Positions 1-7,125 are shown, numbered from the stretch's first letter. The stretch: 10,746 nucleotides of DNA from ZC4RG30 sp049841155 (GCA_049841155.1 JASGHI010000002.1:1-10746); one strand, 5' to 3'. Translations and numbers: made by a program. The notes: generated by a model from the sequence alone, not told the origin.

Positions 1-205
1 CGAAACTCCAGCCGCTGTCGTCCGCGCTGGCCGGGTTGCGCGATGGGCGACGCGCTGAATTCGACTGTGCAGAGAAATGCAGTTCCACTATAGGAGACAT
101 CTTGTCCACTACAGTAGAAACGCGATTTTCCAGACTCGACAGCCCCTCCCCCTCCTCGTCGTCGTCCTTGGGTAGCGCTGGTGTCGGGATATGCGCGGGT
201 CTGTC
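1..205. other. Unassigned left-edge region downstream of metB
   Basis: I recognise no gene here. The base composition around 60-130 is clearly less GC-rich than the rest of the window, which fits intergenic or regulatory DNA. On the minus strand, the frame of metB stays open after its stop from 205 to the window edge. It contains an ATG at 100-98 and a GTG at 109-107, neither with a convincing Shine-Dalgarno, and an Asp/Glu-rich stretch from a purine-rich tract at about 142-166. Its codons are unlike those of the neighbours. On the plus strand, a short frame from the edge ends at a TAG at 91-93. Two near-identical decamers (84-93 and 105-114, one mismatch) lie 21 bp apart. No hairpin followed by a T tract marks the end of metB. 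A gene could begin or end just outside the window, but nothing here identifies it. Confidence 0.4.
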
Positions 206-1366
206 TCAGCCGCGTGCGCGGGAGAGTGCAGCCGCCAGGTCGCGGCGTAGGTCCTCCAGCGCTTCGATGCCGATGGAGAGCCGCAGCAGGCCGTCCACGA
301 GGCCAGCCGCTTCACGCGCCTCGGGCGCCATGGCGGCATGCGTCATCGACGCGGCATGGGCCACGAGGCTTTCCACGCCGCCCAGTGATTCGGCCAGCGA
401 GAAGAATTCCAGGCCATCCAGGAAGCGCTTCACCGCCGGGATGCCGCCTTCCAGCTCGATGCTGATCATGGCGCCGAAGCCGCTCTGCTGGCGCTTGGCG
501 AGCTCATGGCCGGGGTGATCGGGCAGGCCCGGGAAATAGACCTTCTTCACGCCCTTCTGTGTGGCGAGCCAGGCCGCCAGCTCCGCAGCATTGCGGCCGT
601 GCACGGCCAGGCGCGCCTCCAGCGTGCGCAGGCCGCGCAGCGTCAGATAACTGTCGAAGGCGCTGCCGGTGAGGCCCATGGCGTTGGCCCACCACGCCAG
701 CTGATCGTGTACTTCCCCGTCCGCCGCGATGACGGCGCCGCCGACCACATCGCTGTGGCCATTGATGTACTTGGTGGTGGAGTGCACGACGATGTCGGCG
801 CCGAGGGCCAGAGGCTTCTGCCAGGCCGGCGACAGGAAGGTGTTGTCCACCGCAACCAGCGTGCCCTTGCCTTTCACCTTCTTCACCAGCGCTTCGATGT
901 CGGTGATGCGCAGCAGCGGGTTGCTGGGTGTTTCGATCCACAGCAGATCCGTCTTCTTCGCCAGCGCCGCATCCAGCGCAGCGCTGTCTGCGAAGCGCAC
1001 GAAATCCACCTGCAGCTCGTTGCGCTTGTTCCAGGCCGTGAACAGCCGGAAGGTGCCGCCGTAGCAGTCGTGCGGGGCGACGATGCGCGCACCCTGCGGC
1101 AGGATCTGTCCCACCAGCGCGATGGCGCTCATGCCGGTGCCGGTGATCACGCAGCCGGCGCCACCCTCGAGGTCCGCCAGCGCATTGCCCAGCAGGTCGC
1201 GCGTGGGGTTGCCCGAGCGCGAGTAGTCGTAGGCGCGCTTGTCGCCGTAGCCGCGGAAGGCATAGGTGGAACTCAGGTGGATGGGCGGCACGACGGCGCC
1301 GGTGACCTCGTCGGTATCGAGGCCGGCGCGCACGGCGCGGGTGGTGAATTCGGGGCGATCGGTCAC
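206..1366 (-). CDS. metB: Cystathionine gamma-synthase (Cys/Met metabolism PLP enzyme)
   Basis: MetB is a cytoplasmic PLP enzyme that condenses an O-acylhomoserine with cysteine to give cystathionine in methionine synthesis. The 386 residues match the length of E. coli MetB. Visible motifs are the YSRSGNPTR segment (48-56), the cofactor-binding aspartate in the AVDNTF motif (D174), the PLP lysine K199 in STTKYINGHSD, the SLGGVESL loop (327-334) and the substrate-carboxylate arginine R362 in LRLSIGIE. The start is GTG, sharing 4 bp with the metX stop (GTGA), and is supported by an AGGAGAG at 1372-1378 with a 7-nt gap. The overlap implies translational coupling to metX, which makes its substrate. 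Close relatives are O-succinylhomoserine sulfhydrylase (MetZ) and cystathionine gamma-lyase. MetB fits best from length and from pairing with MetX, but sequence alone does not fully exclude gamma-lyase activity. Confidence 0.88.
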   Translation of the reverse strand: MTDRPEFTTRAVRAGLDTDEVTGAVVPPIHLSSTYAFRGYGDKRAYDYSRSGNPTRDLLGNALADLEGGAGCVITGTGMSAIALVGQILPQGARIVAPHDCYGGTFRLFTAWNKRNELQVDFVRFADSAALDAALAKKTDLLWIETPSNPLLRITDIEALVKKVKGKGTLVAVDNTFLSPAWQKPLALGADIVVHSTTKYINGHSDVVGGAVIAADGEVHDQLAWWANAMGLTGSAFDSYLTLRGLRTLEARLAVHGRNAAELAAWLATQKGVKKVYFPGLPDHPGHELAKRQQSGFGAMISIELEGGIPAVKRFLDGLEFFSLAESLGGVESLVAHAASMTHAAMAPEAREAAGLVDGLLRLSIGIEALEDLRRDLAAALSRARG

Positions 1367-2349
1367 GCGGACTCTCCTGGCGAAACGGTGCTCAATATGG
1401 CTTTGAGCTGCTCGGCCTCCTTGAGGAAGGCGTCATGGCCGAGCAGCGATGAAATTTCATGCAGGCGGGCATTGGGCAGGCGCGCGGTCATGGCCCGCAT
1501 GTCGGCCAGCGGCACCAGTTGGTCCTCGCGCACGGCCACCACCTCCGTACGCACTGTTACCCGCGTTGCATCCACCTGGTGCAGGTCGATGGATTCGGAC
1601 AGGCAGATGAAGGATTCGGGACGGTTGCGCGCCGCATAGTGGCGGCCGCGGGCGCCGAGATAGTCCTCCACCGGGAATACATGACGGCCCTGCTCCTGCC
1701 GCGCGTTGCCGCGGAATCGCGCCGCGAATTCCTCGGGGCTGCGATAAGTGGACATGGCCAGCGCCCGCGACAGTTCGAGCGCCTCGACTGCACAGCCGGC
1801 CTTGAGCCCCAGCCGCGCGATGTTGCGCTGGACGCTGCGCCAGGCCGTGGCCATGGGGTGCGGCATGTCGGCGGCGCTGATCACCACCAGGCGCTGCACG
1901 CGTTCCGGGTGACGTTCACCAAAGGCCAGCGCCACCATGCCGCCGTAGGAGGCTCCGACTATGGCCGCCAGGCGCTCGATGCCCAGATGGTCCAGCAGCT
2001 TCAGCGCGGCTTCGGCCTGGTCATAGCTTGAAATACTGGGGAACGGGGTACCCGGTTCAGGGCCGGTGCTGAGGCCGCTGCCGCCGATGTAGTCCATGCC
2101 GAGGACCGTCAGGCGGTCGGTGTCCAGGGCCTTGCCGGGGCCGACGATCTCGTGCCACCAGCCTTCGCGGCTGTCCTCGGGATCGAAGACCTTGCGCGAG
2201 GCGGAAATCCCGCCCAGGGCCAGCACCACCGGGCGATCCAGGGCACCTGACAGGCTCCAGCCGATGGCCAGCGACGGCAGCGCACCCCCATGGTGAAGGG
2301 GCACGGGACCGGGTATCCGAAGCACCCCCTCCTGCATGACTGGATCCAT
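1363..2349 (-). CDS. metX: Homoserine O-acyltransferase, short MetX type (alpha/beta hydrolase fold)
   Basis: This enzyme transfers an acyl group (acetyl or succinyl) from CoA to homoserine, activating it for MetB. It has an alpha/beta hydrolase fold. An early LGGISAS segment (45-51) fits the oxyanion region, the nucleophile elbow is GASYGG with S134, the acid is D276 in REDQLVP, and the histidine is H305 in the family motif GHDAFL. At 328 residues it is shorter than classic MetX proteins (about 370-380), mainly in the lid. The start is uncertain: ATG at 2349 gives the longest form, a second ATG lies four codons in, and neither has a clear Shine-Dalgarno. An AGGAGG-like run lies inside codons 6-8. 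It overlaps metB by 4 bp in a two-gene unit. In this family the acyl donor cannot be read from the gene name; pairing with a MetB-type enzyme and a likely Xanthomonadales origin slightly favour succinyl-CoA. Confidence 0.82.
   Translation of the reverse strand: MDPVMQEGVLRIPGPVPLHHGGALPSLAIGWSLSGALDRPVVLALGGISASRKVFDPEDSREGWWHEIVGPGKALDTDRLTVLGMDYIGGSGLSTGPEPGTPFPSISSYDQAEAALKLLDHLGIERLAAIVGASYGGMVALAFGERHPERVQRLVVISAADMPHPMATAWRSVQRNIARLGLKAGCAVEALELSRALAMSTYRSPEEFAARFRGNARQEQGRHVFPVEDYLGARGRHYAARNRPESFICLSESIDLHQVDATRVTVRTEVVAVREDQLVPLADMRAMTARLPNARLHEISSLLGHDAFLKEAEQLKAILSTVSPGESA
1372..1378 (-). promoter_or_regulatory. Shine-Dalgarno that fixes the GTG start of metB
   Basis: The minus strand reads AGGAGAG here. 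The gap is 7 nt from the AGGAG core to the GTG at 1366-1364. It lies inside the end of metX and supports the GTG start that overlaps the metX stop codon. Confidence 0.7.
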
Positions 2350-2382
2350 GACGCTGGAAAATTCGCGGGCGAAAAACGATGA

Positions 2383-2411
2383 ATTCTAGGGTTCATACGG
2401 GTTTACAGCAA
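2383..2411 (-). promoter_or_regulatory. Predicted sigma70-type promoter for metX-metB
   Basis: Read on the minus strand, a -35 box TTGCTG (2411-2406) and a -10 box TAGAAT (2388-2383) are separated by 17 bp. The -10 matches consensus at 5 of 6 positions, the -35 only at 3 of 6. Transcription would start near 2376, giving a leader of about 27 nt, too short for a riboswitch. Its -35 box shares two bases with the -35 box of the divergent his promoter, so polymerase could hardly occupy both at once. No MetJ-like box is evident. This is a prediction from pattern only. Confidence 0.5.
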
Positions 2412-2431
2412 CCGGCCTGACCGCGTATGAT
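2402..2431 (+). promoter_or_regulatory. Predicted sigma70 promoter of the his operon
   Basis: A -35 box TTTACA (2402-2407) and a -10 box TATGAT (2426-2431), each one base off consensus, are separated by 18 bp. The expected start is about A2438, 26 nt before the ATG of the regulator gene. This short leader leaves no room for a his leader peptide or attenuator. A second, poorer pair (TTGTTC at 2431-2436, TACAAT at 2456-2461, 19-bp spacer) would place the start at or inside the first codons and is less likely. Confidence 0.62.
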
Positions 2432-2440
2432 TGTTCCATC

Positions 2441-2458
2441 GTATTAACGTGTTAATAC
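2441..2458. promoter_or_regulatory. 18-bp inverted repeat, likely operator of the TrpR-like regulator
   Basis: The sequence is GTATTAACGTGTTAATAC: two perfect 8-bp arms around a 2-bp centre. It begins about 3 bp after the predicted his transcription start and ends 5 bp before the regulator's ATG. It has the same length as the idealised E. coli trp operator dyad GTACTAGTTAACTAGTAC and matches it at 10 of 18 positions, including the outer GTA/TAC triplets. A protein bound here would block transcription initiation or early elongation. The symmetry and position are seen directly; the identity of the binding protein is inferred from the TrpR-family gene that follows at once. Confidence 0.72.
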
Positions 2459-2463
2459 AATAG

Positions 2464-2781
2464 ATGAAAGCCAACCGCCCCCTTTCCTCACGCCAGGAGG
2501 CCCAGGTCGAACGCAGCCTGGTTGCCGCGCTGCTGACTGCGCGCACGCCCGAGGAAATGCGCGCCTTCCTGCGCGATCTGTGCACGCCGGCCGAGCTGCA
2601 GGCCATGGCCGACCGCTGGGCGGTGGTGGAGTGCCTGCAGAAGGATCTGCCCTATCGCGAGATCCACCGGCTTACCGGTGTCAGCGTCACCACCATCGGG
2701 CGCGTGGCCCGATGTCTCGCCGCGGGCAACGGCGGCTACTCGGTGGCTGTGCGCCGCCTCGACGGCAACCGCAACGGATGA
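2464..2781 (+). CDS. TrpR/YerC-family transcriptional regulator, probable his operon repressor
   Basis: A 105-residue all-helical protein of the TrpR/YerC family. From T41 onward it aligns with E. coli TrpR. A turn-helix-turn runs from about residue 62 to 86 (PYREIHRLTGVSVTTIGR), and the TrpR corepressor contacts Thr44, Arg54 and Arg84 have counterparts T41, R51 and R80, with a one-residue gap between the two arginines. It is the first gene of the operon and shares ATGA with hisG, so it is co-expressed with the genes it probably controls. A perfect 18-bp dyad ends 5 bp before its start, which implies autoregulation. It is almost certainly not TrpR itself, as no trp gene is nearby. The corepressor is most plausibly histidine, by context only. 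The start lacks a visible Shine-Dalgarno. TrpR-like proteins linked to his genes are known in other bacteria; no experiment is implied for this one. Confidence 0.82.
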   Translation: MKANRPLSSRQEAQVERSLVAALLTARTPEEMRAFLRDLCTPAELQAMADRWAVVECLQKDLPYREIHRLTGVSVTTIGRVARCLAAGNGGYSVAVRRLDGNRNG

Positions 2782-3686
2782 ACACCATGGACAAAGACAC
2801 CCGCCTCAAGCTTGCCGTGCAGAAGTCGGGCCGGCTCACGGAACACTCGCTGGATCTGCTGGGACGCTGCGGCCTGAAGCTCTCGCGTGGCAAGGACCAG
2901 CTCATGGGCTTTGGCGAGAACCTGCCGCTGGATGTGCTGTTCGTGCGCGACGACGATATTCCCGACCTGGTGCAGGAGGATGTCTGCGATCTCGGGCTGG
3001 TGGGTCTCAATGTGCTCGAGGAGCGGCGGCTGGAGATGGCCGAGCGCGGCGCGGCCGCCCGCTTCGAGGTGCTGCGGCAGCTGGATTTCGGCCATTGCCG
3101 GCTGTCGATCGCGGTGCCCGAAGGCCAGCCGTGGCAGGGCCTTGGCAGCCTGCAGGGCCGGCGCATTGCCACCACCTACCCTGCCATCCTTGCGGATTTC
3201 CTGCGCCGCGAGCAGCTGGAGGCCGAGATCGTCACGTTGTCGGGGGCGGTGGAGATCGCCCCGAGGCTGGGGCGCGCCGACGTGATCTGCGACCTGGTGT
3301 CCTCGGGCTCGACGCTGCAGGCCAACCACCTGCGCGAGGTGCACACGGTGCTGCCGAGCCAGGTGGTGCTGATCCGCACGCCGGTGAAGCTGCCGGTGTT
3401 CAAGGAAGAGTGGGTCTCGAGGCTGCTGCTGCGCATCGACGGCGTGGAACAGGTGAAGGAGAGCAAGTACATCATGCTGCATGCCCCGCGCGCGGCGCTG
3501 CCGCGCATCCGAGAGCTGCTGCCCGGCAGCGAGTCGCCCACCATCATTCCGCTGGAGGGTTCCAGCGACAAGGTGGCCATCCATGCCGTGTGCCGCGAGA
3601 ACGTGTTCTGGGAAACCCTGGAAAGCCTCAAGGCCGCGGGGGCCAGCGCATTGCTGGTGCTGCCGGTCGAGAAAATGCTGAGCTGA
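2778..3686 (+). CDS. hisG: ATP phosphoribosyltransferase, long form
   Basis: HisG catalyses the first, committed step of histidine synthesis: ATP plus PRPP gives N1-(5-phosphoribosyl)-ATP. The 302-residue protein follows E. coli HisG (299) closely along its whole length, from the QKSGRL segment (15-20) through VRDDDIPDLV (56-65) to the PRPP-binding signature DLVSSGSTLQAN (172-183). The C-terminal region from about residue 225 (KESKYIMLHAP onward) is the regulatory domain found only in long HisG, which binds histidine for feedback inhibition. No HisZ partner is therefore needed. The ATG at 2778 overlaps the regulator stop as ATGA. A second ATG at 2787, three codons in, is a possible alternative; neither has a strong Shine-Dalgarno. 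The same frame is open further upstream, but that part is antisense-free shadow of the regulator gene. The 3-bp gap to hisD indicates one operon. Confidence 0.97.
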   Translation: MNTMDKDTRLKLAVQKSGRLTEHSLDLLGRCGLKLSRGKDQLMGFGENLPLDVLFVRDDDIPDLVQEDVCDLGLVGLNVLEERRLEMAERGAAARFEVLRQLDFGHCRLSIAVPEGQPWQGLGSLQGRRIATTYPAILADFLRREQLEAEIVTLSGAVEIAPRLGRADVICDLVSSGSTLQANHLREVHTVLPSQVVLIRTPVKLPVFKEEWVSRLLLRIDGVEQVKESKYIMLHAPRAALPRIRELLPGSESPTIIPLEGSSDKVAIHAVCRENVFWETLESLKAAGASALLVLPVEKMLS

Positions 3687-3689
3687 GCC

Positions 3690-5000
3690 ATGCAGATACT
3701 GGACTGGAACGGGCTGGATGAAGCCGGCCGCGCCGCGGCGCTTGCCCGGCCGCGAATGCAGGCGCGCAGTGACGTGGAGCAGCTGGCGCGCTCCATCATC
3801 GGCGAAGTGCGCGCCGACGGCGATGCGGCATTGCTGCGCCTTGCCGCGCGCTTCGATCGCGCCACGATGAACGCCGTGCAGGTGGGGGCGGAGGAATTTG
3901 CCGCGGCCGAGAAGGTGCTCACCGCCGTGCAGATTGCCGCCATCGAGACGGCCATCGACAATGTGACGCGCTTCCACGCCGCGCAGCTCGCCGGGCCGCT
4001 GGATATCGAGACCATGCCCGGCGTGCGCTGCGAGCGCATGTTCCGCCCGATTCCGGCCGTGGGCCTCTATGTGCCGGCGGGTTCGGCCCCCCTGCCCTCC
4101 ACTGTGATCATGACGGCGGTGCCGGCGCTGATCGCCGGTTGTCCCGAGCGCGTGCTGTGCACGCCGCCGGCACCCGATGGCCGCGCCAATGCGGCCGTGC
4201 TGGTGGCGGCGAAGCGTTGCGGCATCGAGAAAGTATTCAAGGCCGGTGGCGCGCAGGCCGTGGCGGCCATGGCCTATGGAACGGCGTCGGTGCCGAAGGT
4301 GGACAAGATTTTCGGTCCGGGTACGGCGCTGACCACGGCTGCAAAGCAGCTGGTGGCAGCAGATCCCGAGGGCGCGGCCTGCGATCTGCCGGCCGGGCCT
4401 TCGGAAGTGCTGGTCATCGCCGATGCGGCTGCGAATCCGGCCTTCGTCGCCGCGGACCTGCTGGCGCAGGCCGAGCACGATGTGCTGGCGCAGGCACTGC
4501 TGGTCACGGATTCGCGCACGCTGGCAGAAGCCGTGGCCGTGGAGTTCAGCGCCCAGCTGCAGAGCCTGTCGCGCGGCGCGGTGCTGGTGCAGTCGGCGCG
4601 CAATTGCCGCGCCGTCATCGTGCGCGACATCGCCGCCGCGCTGGCTGTTTCGAACCGTTATGCGCCCGAGCACCTTATCATCCAGACCGCCGCGCCACGC
4701 GCGCTGCTGGACGGGGTGCAGAACGCCGGCTCGGTGTTCCTCGGCGCCTGGTCTCCCGAATCCATGGGTGACTACTGCTCGGGTACCAACCACGTGCTGC
4801 CCACCTATGGCTATGCGCGCGCCTACAGCGGGCTGTCGCTGGCGGATTTCCAGAAGCGGGTCACGGTGCAGGAGCTCACCGCCGCAGGGCTGGTGCGACT
4901 GGGCCCGGTGGCACAGACGCTGGCCGACCTCGAAGGCCTCGATGGCCATGCGCGCGCCGTGACGGTGCGCCTCGCCACGCTGGCGCGGGGAGCAGCCTGA
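3690..5000 (+). CDS. hisD: Histidinol dehydrogenase
   Basis: HisD carries out the last two steps, oxidising L-histidinol through histidinal to L-histidine with two NAD+. It is a cytoplasmic zinc enzyme. The 436 residues compare with 434 in E. coli. All catalytic and zinc positions are present, shifted by one from E. coli: Q260 and H263 in LLAQAEHD, E327-H328 in APEHLI, D361 in MGDYCSGTNH, E415 and H420 near the C-terminus, with substrate serine S238 in AGPSEV. NAD contacts Y127 and Q189 are kept, but the usual GPGN motif reads GPGT (T212), so the Asn that contacts NAD in E. coli (Asn211) is replaced. Since every other active-site residue is intact, I expect a working enzyme. The start ATG is 3 bp after hisG; the stop shares one base with the hisC ATG (TGATG). 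Confidence 0.96.
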   Translation: MQILDWNGLDEAGRAAALARPRMQARSDVEQLARSIIGEVRADGDAALLRLAARFDRATMNAVQVGAEEFAAAEKVLTAVQIAAIETAIDNVTRFHAAQLAGPLDIETMPGVRCERMFRPIPAVGLYVPAGSAPLPSTVIMTAVPALIAGCPERVLCTPPAPDGRANAAVLVAAKRCGIEKVFKAGGAQAVAAMAYGTASVPKVDKIFGPGTALTTAAKQLVAADPEGAACDLPAGPSEVLVIADAAANPAFVAADLLAQAEHDVLAQALLVTDSRTLAEAVAVEFSAQLQSLSRGAVLVQSARNCRAVIVRDIAAALAVSNRYAPEHLIIQTAAPRALLDGVQNAGSVFLGAWSPESMGDYCSGTNHVLPTYGYARAYSGLSLADFQKRVTVQELTAAGLVRLGPVAQTLADLEGLDGHARAVTVRLATLARGAA

Positions 5001-6049
5001 TGACCATCCTCGATCGCGTGCGGCCGGAGATCCTCGCGCTGGACCCTTACCGGCACGCAGCGTGGGAGCCCACGCTCACGCGCATGCATGCCAATGAGCT
5101 GCCGTGGCGTGTGCAGGGCGATGTCTCTCAGGCCGGCCTCAACCGCTATCCCGAACCGCAGCCGCCGCCACTGGTTCAGGGTCTGGCCGCGCTCTATGGC
5201 GTGCATCCGCAGCAGCTGCTGGTGGGTCGTGGCAGCGACGAGGCCATCGACCTGCTGATGCGGGTGTTCTGCCGCGCCGGGCAGGACAATGTCATCCACT
5301 GCCCCCCTACCTTCGGCATGTACGCCGTGGCCGCGCGCATCCAGGGCGCCGCGCTGCGCGCCGTGCCGCTGCAGGCCGCAAAGGGCTTCGCGCTGGATGT
5401 CGAAGGCATCCTCGACTCCGTGGATGACAACACCAAGCTGGTGTTCGTCTGCTCGCCCAATAACCCCACGGCCAATGCGGTACCCGTGGAACAGCTGGAG
5501 CGCCTGGCCGCGCGGCTGGAGGCACGCGCGTTGCTGGTCGTGGATGAGGCCTACATCGAGTTCGCCGCCGTGCCCAGCCTGTGTTCGCGTCTGGACGCGC
5601 TGCCGAACCTTGCCATCCTGCGCACCTTGTCCAAGGCGCACGGCCTGGCCGGCGCGCGCTGTGGCGCGCTGATCGCCGCGCAGGACATCATTGCGCTGGC
5701 GCGCAAGGTGATTCCGCCCTACGCCATCACGGAGATGACTGTCGAAGCGGTGGCGCCCCTGCTCACACCCGCGGCGCTGGTGCGCATGCGTGAAGGTGTC
5801 CAGCTCCTGCTTGCCGAACGCGCGCGGGTTGCCGCTGCGCTGGGTGCTCTGCCGGGCATCGAACGCGTGTGGCCCTCGGATGCCAATTTCCTGCTGGTGG
5901 ACTGCGTCGATGCGGACGAGGTGTTGCGGCGCGCGCGCAGCGCCGGTCTCATCATCCGCGACGTGCGCCAGAATGCGCTGCCGGGGAGCCTGCGGATCTC
6001 CGTGGGCACGCCGGAACAGAACGACCGTCTGCTGGAGAGCCTGAGATGA
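5000..6049 (+). CDS. hisC: Histidinol-phosphate aminotransferase
   Basis: HisC moves the amino group of glutamate to imidazole-acetol phosphate, giving L-histidinol phosphate. It is a fold-type I PLP aminotransferase of 349 residues, typical for the family (E. coli 356). The PLP lysine is K212 in TLSKAHGLAGAR. D182 and Y185 in VVDEAYIEF hold the cofactor, N155 lies in SPNNPTAN, R220 is a likely phosphate ligand, and R332 in LRISVGT binds the substrate carboxylate. The usual NPTG motif reads NPTA here, a mild change. A GGGGAG at 4987-4992 lies 7 nt before the ATG and confirms the start, which overlaps the hisD stop by one base. The end overlaps hisB as ATGA. In other contexts such proteins may act on aromatic amino acids; inside this operon the histidine role is secure. 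Confidence 0.96.
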   Translation: MTILDRVRPEILALDPYRHAAWEPTLTRMHANELPWRVQGDVSQAGLNRYPEPQPPPLVQGLAALYGVHPQQLLVGRGSDEAIDLLMRVFCRAGQDNVIHCPPTFGMYAVAARIQGAALRAVPLQAAKGFALDVEGILDSVDDNTKLVFVCSPNNPTANAVPVEQLERLAARLEARALLVVDEAYIEFAAVPSLCSRLDALPNLAILRTLSKAHGLAGARCGALIAAQDIIALARKVIPPYAITEMTVEAVAPLLTPAALVRMREGVQLLLAERARVAAALGALPGIERVWPSDANFLLVDCVDADEVLRRARSAGLIIRDVRQNALPGSLRISVGTPEQNDRLLESLR

Positions 6050-7122
6050 GTGCCGATGCCCTGCCCGTGCTGTTCGTGGACCGCGATGGCACGCTGGTCG
6101 AGGAGCCCGCCGACGAGCAGGTGGACAGCCTCGGCAAGGTGCGCTTCATGCCCGGCGTGTTCGCCGCCCTGCAGCGCCTGGTGGCCAATGGCTACCGGCT
6201 GGTGATGGTGACCAACCAGGATGGCCTGGGCACGGCTTCGTTTCCGCGCGAGCAGTTCGAGCGCGTGCACGAGTTCATCGTGCACAGCTTCGAGAGCCAG
6301 GGCCTGACCTTCGACGAGACTTTCGTGTGCCCGCACCGGCCGGCTGATCGCTGCGCGTGCCGCAAGCCCGATGCGCGGCATGTGGGCGACTACTTCGAGC
6401 GGGTGCGCGTGGACCGCGCGCGCAGCGCAGTGGTCGGCGACCGGGATACGGACCTGGAGCTGGCCAGGAACCTCGGTCTGCGGGGTCTGCGTGTGCGGCG
6501 CGACGGGAGTCCCGCCGAAACCTGGCAGGCCATTGCGCAGGAACTGCTGGCGCGCCGCGCGCACCTTGCGCGCGAGACGCGCGAGACGAAGGTGCATATC
6601 GACATCGACCTGGATGCCGAGACGCCCATCTTCATCGCCACTGGCCACGGCTTCTTCGACCACATGCTGGAGCAGCTGGCTAAACACGGCGGCTTTTCGC
6701 TGAAACTCGAGTGTCAGGGCGACCTGCACATCGACGAGCACCACACGGTCGAGGACTGTGCGCTGGCGCTGGGCAGCGCCGTGCGCCTGGCGCTGGGCGA
6801 CAAGCGCGGCATCGGGCGCTACGGCTTTGTGCTGCCCATGGACGAGACGCGCGTGCAGGTGGCCATGGACCTTTCCGGACGTTCCTACTCGGTGTTCGAG
6901 GGGCGCTTCCCGCGCACCGAGGTCGGGGGGCTCGCCACCGAGCTGGTGCCGCATTTCTTCCGTTCCTTCGCCGAGACACTGGGGGCGGCGCTGCACATCA
7001 GCGTGTCGGGCGAGAACACGCACCATATGGTCGAGGCCTGTTTCAAGGGCGTGGGCCGTGCGCTGCGGCAGGCCCTGCGCCGCGAAGGCAGTGAGCTGCC
7101 CTCGACCAAGGGAGTGCTGTAG
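6046..7122 (+). CDS. hisB: Bifunctional histidinol-phosphatase / imidazoleglycerol-phosphate dehydratase
   Basis: This fused enzyme performs two non-consecutive steps: the C-terminal domain dehydrates imidazoleglycerol phosphate, and the N-terminal domain dephosphorylates histidinol phosphate after HisC. It has 358 residues, as in E. coli (355). Residues 1 to about 165 form a HAD phosphatase with nucleophile and acid D12/D14 in VDRDGT, TNQ at 56-58, zinc ligands C95, H97, C103 and C105, K107, and D132 in GDRDTD. Residues from about 180 form the dehydratase with metal-binding segments HGFFDHML (201-208), DEHHTVED (230-237) and ENTHHMVEA (323-331). The ATG at 6046 overlaps hisC (ATGA) and has GGAGAG at 6034-6039. 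The frame is open upstream, but the HAD motif begins only from this ATG. The fused form is known from enterics, Xanthomonadales and some other groups. Confidence 0.97.
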   Translation: MSADALPVLFVDRDGTLVEEPADEQVDSLGKVRFMPGVFAALQRLVANGYRLVMVTNQDGLGTASFPREQFERVHEFIVHSFESQGLTFDETFVCPHRPADRCACRKPDARHVGDYFERVRVDRARSAVVGDRDTDLELARNLGLRGLRVRRDGSPAETWQAIAQELLARRAHLARETRETKVHIDIDLDAETPIFIATGHGFFDHMLEQLAKHGGFSLKLECQGDLHIDEHHTVEDCALALGSAVRLALGDKRGIGRYGFVLPMDETRVQVAMDLSGRSYSVFEGRFPRTEVGGLATELVPHFFRSFAETLGAALHISVSGENTHHMVEACFKGVGRALRQALRREGSELPSTKGVL

Positions 7123-7125
7123 ACC

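Noticed and set aside
2350..2382. SAM riboswitch or MetJ box in the metX leader
   Set aside because: The predicted leader is about 27 nt, too short for a riboswitch, and no AGACGTCT-like repeats are present.
2736..4949. A very long open frame on the minus strand, antisense to hisG-hisD
   Set aside because: It has no recognisable motif, its composition (rich in His, Gln, Arg, Gly) is what a GC-rich gene yields in a mirror frame, and both plus-strand genes are complete with intact active sites.
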